Source: Nematopogon swammerdamellus (Eukaryota; Arthropoda; Insecta; Lepidoptera; Adelidae). Taken from it: a stretch of DNA of 64,000 nucleotides. The position numbers and the translations under genes were made by a program. The stretch lies in the NCBI GenBank assembly GCA_946902875.1, contig OX336342.1, positions 16,919,523 through 16,983,522 on the forward strand, in the 5' to 3' direction. The notes beneath the pieces are model-generated. The model was not told the origin of the DNA. It worked only from the letters and a program-made list of their open reading frames with translations, and made no database searches. Every line of letters starts with the position of its first letter. Position 1 is the first letter of the stretch. This document shows positions 60,909 through 64,000 of this stretch, in pieces.

Positions 60909-63423
60909 AATGAATTTCGAGTGAATATATTACGTAGGTAGGTAGGTATGTATTGCAAAACATTTTACTAAGAATATTTATTTATGCATTAAGCTTTGCA
61001 TTAAATCAAGATGATATTGAGAAACTTATTTATTGAATATTTTTTATTTATTCATTCAAAAGTTAAAGCCATATAACCTTAACAAGGTGTGGCACGTATT
61101 GGTGCCTTAATACTTGAACTTGTGCTTGAACTCAAGTGATGGTAGAGTGGGGTACGGCTGCGGCAAATGGAGATACAATTCTGAATATGTCAAACCGCTT
61201 TGGCATCTACAAGTGACAAATTTCCAAGTTAACTTATATGGCCTTAGAGTTGTTTAAAAATACTGAAAATATTTTACTTTATCTAAATCCCGGGAGCGCG
61301 TCACTTTCAGACTTATAATCGATGTTCGACGATCTGCCGCCGGAACAACGTCGAAATTCAAACGTAGTGAAAATTTGATGTTGTGAAGTTTAGATAGACC
61401 CATGTCTGGGGGATCGCCTTCACTTCATTTAAACTTCGTTCATGTTGTATGTATTACGATAAATTCACCATCTAAGGCAAATGCACTTTATTTGCGAATT
61501 AGGTAGATCGATTGCGGTATTTAGGTAGATAGATCGAATCTGATACATTTATAAAGATAAAATCTGATGATTTCCTTAAAATATCTAATAAAAACTCGAA
61601 AATACTGCCTACAAAATATAATCGATTCGATAGACGCCGAACCGGAAATCTACTTATTACGCAGATATGGATTTTGGAATCGACTGACCGCGAAATAAAC
61701 ACTCCTACGAATTCCTAGATTATCTGACGACAACTCGGAAATATTACCTACGAACTTGTCTGATGGACTGATTGTGACCGATCATAAATTCCAATAACAA
61801 AACAAACACGTAAACAATCCTCAACAGGAATGCTTTCAAACACCTTGACCTCGCCATCGAACGCCGAATAGGTATCTCGGCTTGTTTCGGATGTGTACAC
61901 TCAGGGTTAGTGGTCTGTCGTCTGCAATGTTTAACTTGGCCCCGAAGTGTGCCGAATGCAATTTCCTTGGGCGCTGGCACCCGCTGCGTTCGATTGGAAC
62001 GGACGCCATAGATCGACAAAATTCGATTGATTCTACTGAAATAGCAAATATTTCACTCAGTCATTCCGAAAGTAACATGTCTCTTCTCCTCGCTCTTCTC
62101 TCTATTTGCAGACCATGCGTCGTTTAACATGGGAATTATAAGATGTGGTATCGCAATATTAAATTTATTCGCGCATCTATCGGAGTATGCTTTATTCATA
62201 GAAGATAGAAACATTCTTTCATAAATGTCAAGTTATGCGCCGAAATATTTAGACGTAGTTTTCCAGTTGTCTGCAACATTTCACTATACTAATCGACTCT
62301 CAGACATTCAAAGGTTGCCTGCGAGCTTTTAAAGTTATATTGTAAAATCAATAAAGTATTTTCTTCATATCTATCGTTATAATCGTATTTGAATAAACGA
62401 ACGCTACGTATTCAATTGTGTGGTGTTGGTAGCGAATGAGAGTTCAGGAAATACGGTGTGCTTCAAGGAAGTACACTAGACCAAATAATATGTTTTTGCA
62501 TATCTGTTTCGTGAATAAGAAAAGACAAGCTGGAGAAACGTATGATGATGGCAACACATTCAGATTGTACAGCGCTAATATACTGTAGCTATAAGCAATA
62601 TAATATGATTTGATAAAACTGATTGGTGTTGCTTAACAACGAAATATTGTAGACATCCGCACCTAGATCGGTCGCGGCCTGTCGCCAGTGTCGCCCCTCC
62701 ATGCTGACTTAGTTTAGAACTTCAGACTTCCACTCGAACGGGTCGATTAATTTATTAAAGGCTCCAACTTGTCTTCAACGATGCCGCTTGGAAGCTATTT
62801 TATTCTTTGCAGGAAAGTCATCTTCTTCAGTGTTTTATGGTTTCATTCACTTTATCACACCCATTGGGTCCCAGTGGATGAGAAAAAAATTGTCTAATTC
62901 AAACAAATAGCTCATTTGTTTTCTGAATCTCAAAGATGTTGTAAAAATATTTTATGTTATAAGGTTTAGTTTCATGAAATGTTAATTCTCAAAACGCTTT
63001 ATTTAAAATAGACTTTGCATTTTAGTCATACTGTGTGCCTATTTATTCAATCTTAGAAGCCATAAATCATATTGTATGCAATCTATCATGCGCCGCATTT
63101 TCGCTGAAATGTCAATTCAATCACATGTGTGGTTGCACAGCCCTTCGCCGCCGAGGGCTGATAAAGCCTGAGTTATACCTTTTTAATACACGCCGTAAAA
63201 ATACTCTTTTGCACGCGTCTAATGCGAGGTTTTCGCAATCGCAACACACAATATAAGGTACGAAATTCGAGAGAAATATGAAGGATGAATCTTTTGAGAA
63301 TTCGATGAAAGGGCAATCGACACGTCTCGGAATAAGAGATCATTAGGTACTTTAAAGGTCACGAAGAAATTATCAAAATGTTGCCGACAACGATGAGTTG
63401 CCGACCGACATGTATATATATAC
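60909..63423. other. No recognised gene or repeat
   Basis: The longest repeat-free stretch. A strong acceptor-like CTCTTCTCTCTATTTGCAG ends at 62111 but the frames after it close within ten codons. Frames at 61499-62127 and 63035-63256 have no motif. It may be intergenic or intronic. Confidence 0.45.
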
Positions 63424-63485
63424 TATTAGCTTTTGCCCGCCGCTTCGCTCGCGTGAAATTTGTATTTAAAAAGAAGACAAGAATA
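63424..63485 (-). mobile_element. Helitron 3'-end fragment
   Basis: ATTAGCTTTTGCCCGCCGCT, TCGCTCGCGTGAAATTTG, TATTTAAAAAGAAGACAAGA; the CTAG terminus reads CTATTAG here. Confidence 0.65.
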
Positions 63486-64000
63486 CATAAACGGTTAGTC
63501 TGAAGCCTTATTACTAAGACCATGATTTTCTCTTAAGTCTAGAACTAACACTGTTTCACTGTGCAAACATTTCGTAGTTTCCAAAATATTTAACTAATCT
63601 AATTTTCCCATTTAGGAAAATGTCTCGTTAACTTGGAGCATATATTCAGACCAGACCTTCAGAAGAAATCCAATATCGGTCATGAGAATCCAGCACCTGT
63701 CACGAGTATATTCTGGGGAGTCAAAATATTTTTGTTGTCATCTCGGGGACTCATAAAACAATCTGCTCCGTCGTCGCTCCCTTTGTTTTTCTCGTTCCTA
63801 AACCCTCCTCCTGAATTTCGTGACGTCATTACCACCTACCCCTGTCCTTTCTTTTCCTAGCACCAACGGCTAGTGTCATAGGAAAGATTTATGATCATTT
63901 GAGCGAGCTTCCGTGGATTTTTAAGTCTTGCCAAAGTAGCAAATTGCAAACTTAATCGTCTATTGTATGAAACTTTCTCGTCGCTACATCTTCATTCTCT
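63486..64000. other. No recognised feature
   Basis: Mixed DNA. A 75-codon frame at 63633-63860 has no motif. Confidence 0.45.

Overview
The window reads as repeat-rich, gene-poor nuclear DNA of a moth or butterfly (Lepidoptera). It is AT-rich overall with short CpG-rich islands. It carries dispersed repeats I know from lepidopteran genomes: the GGGTTCCGTA / CCGGCCAAGTGCGAGT repeat, Helitrons that start TCTATAC and end in a GC-rich hairpin plus CTAG, and several tRNA-headed SINEs. There is no bacterial-style gene layout and no operon. Most open frames above 60 codons are chance frames or frames running through repeats. The species cannot be named from the sequence.

Protein-coding content is small. 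The best host-type gene is a two-exon THAP zinc-finger gene at 43.1-44.2 kb (+): a CpG-rich promoter, exon 1 with the C-x4-C start of the domain, an 881-bp intron holding a 500-bp MITE, and exon 2 ending soon after the conserved Trp. Weaker exon candidates with splice signals lie at 11950-12078 (-), 25444-25631 (+), 32243-32445 (-) and 53531-53617 (+). Retroelement protein relics lie at 180-1274 (-, zinc knuckle plus PD-E nuclease-like domain), 4370-4888 (+, LINE RT end), 10765-11132 (+, nuclease-like domain), 20884-21165 (+, LINE RT end) and 49402-49620 (-, gag-like).

The dominant feature is one SINE family with roughly 15 recognisable copies or fragments on both strands. Its full-length form (about 380 bp; 5387, 29336, 48152, 52758 on +; 21721-22064 on -) has a composite head. 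A tRNA-like A-box region leads into about 44 nt closely resembling the internal promoter of 5S rRNA, then a tRNA-like T arm, and a shared 3' body ending in an A-run. Other copies carry the same body behind a different head, which also begins a third repeat. Two hAT-like elements with perfect 8-bp target duplications (17466-18408 and 20711-21712) sit inside copies of this SINE, and a truncated tail copy with a 5-bp duplication sits inside another (36110-36260).

Region by region: 0-9 kb holds the nuclease-domain relic, SINEs, a LINE relic, a long foldback and a cluster of AT-rich repeats. 9.2-11.65 kb is a Helitron composite with 68-bp minisatellites in opposite orientations around a captured nuclease-like domain. 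11.6-16.5 kb holds an exon candidate, nested SINEs, MITEs and a 94-bp-arm hairpin. 16.5-24.3 kb holds the two hAT insertions, a hexanucleotide microsatellite and foldbacks. 24.3-37 kb is mostly unassigned DNA with two exon candidates. 37-42 kb holds repeats and a 2.4-kb Helitron that is almost entirely 68-bp minisatellite. 42-45 kb is the THAP gene. 45-64 kb is unassigned DNA broken by a 262-bp-arm foldback, SINEs, LINE tails and GGGTTCCGTA repeats.
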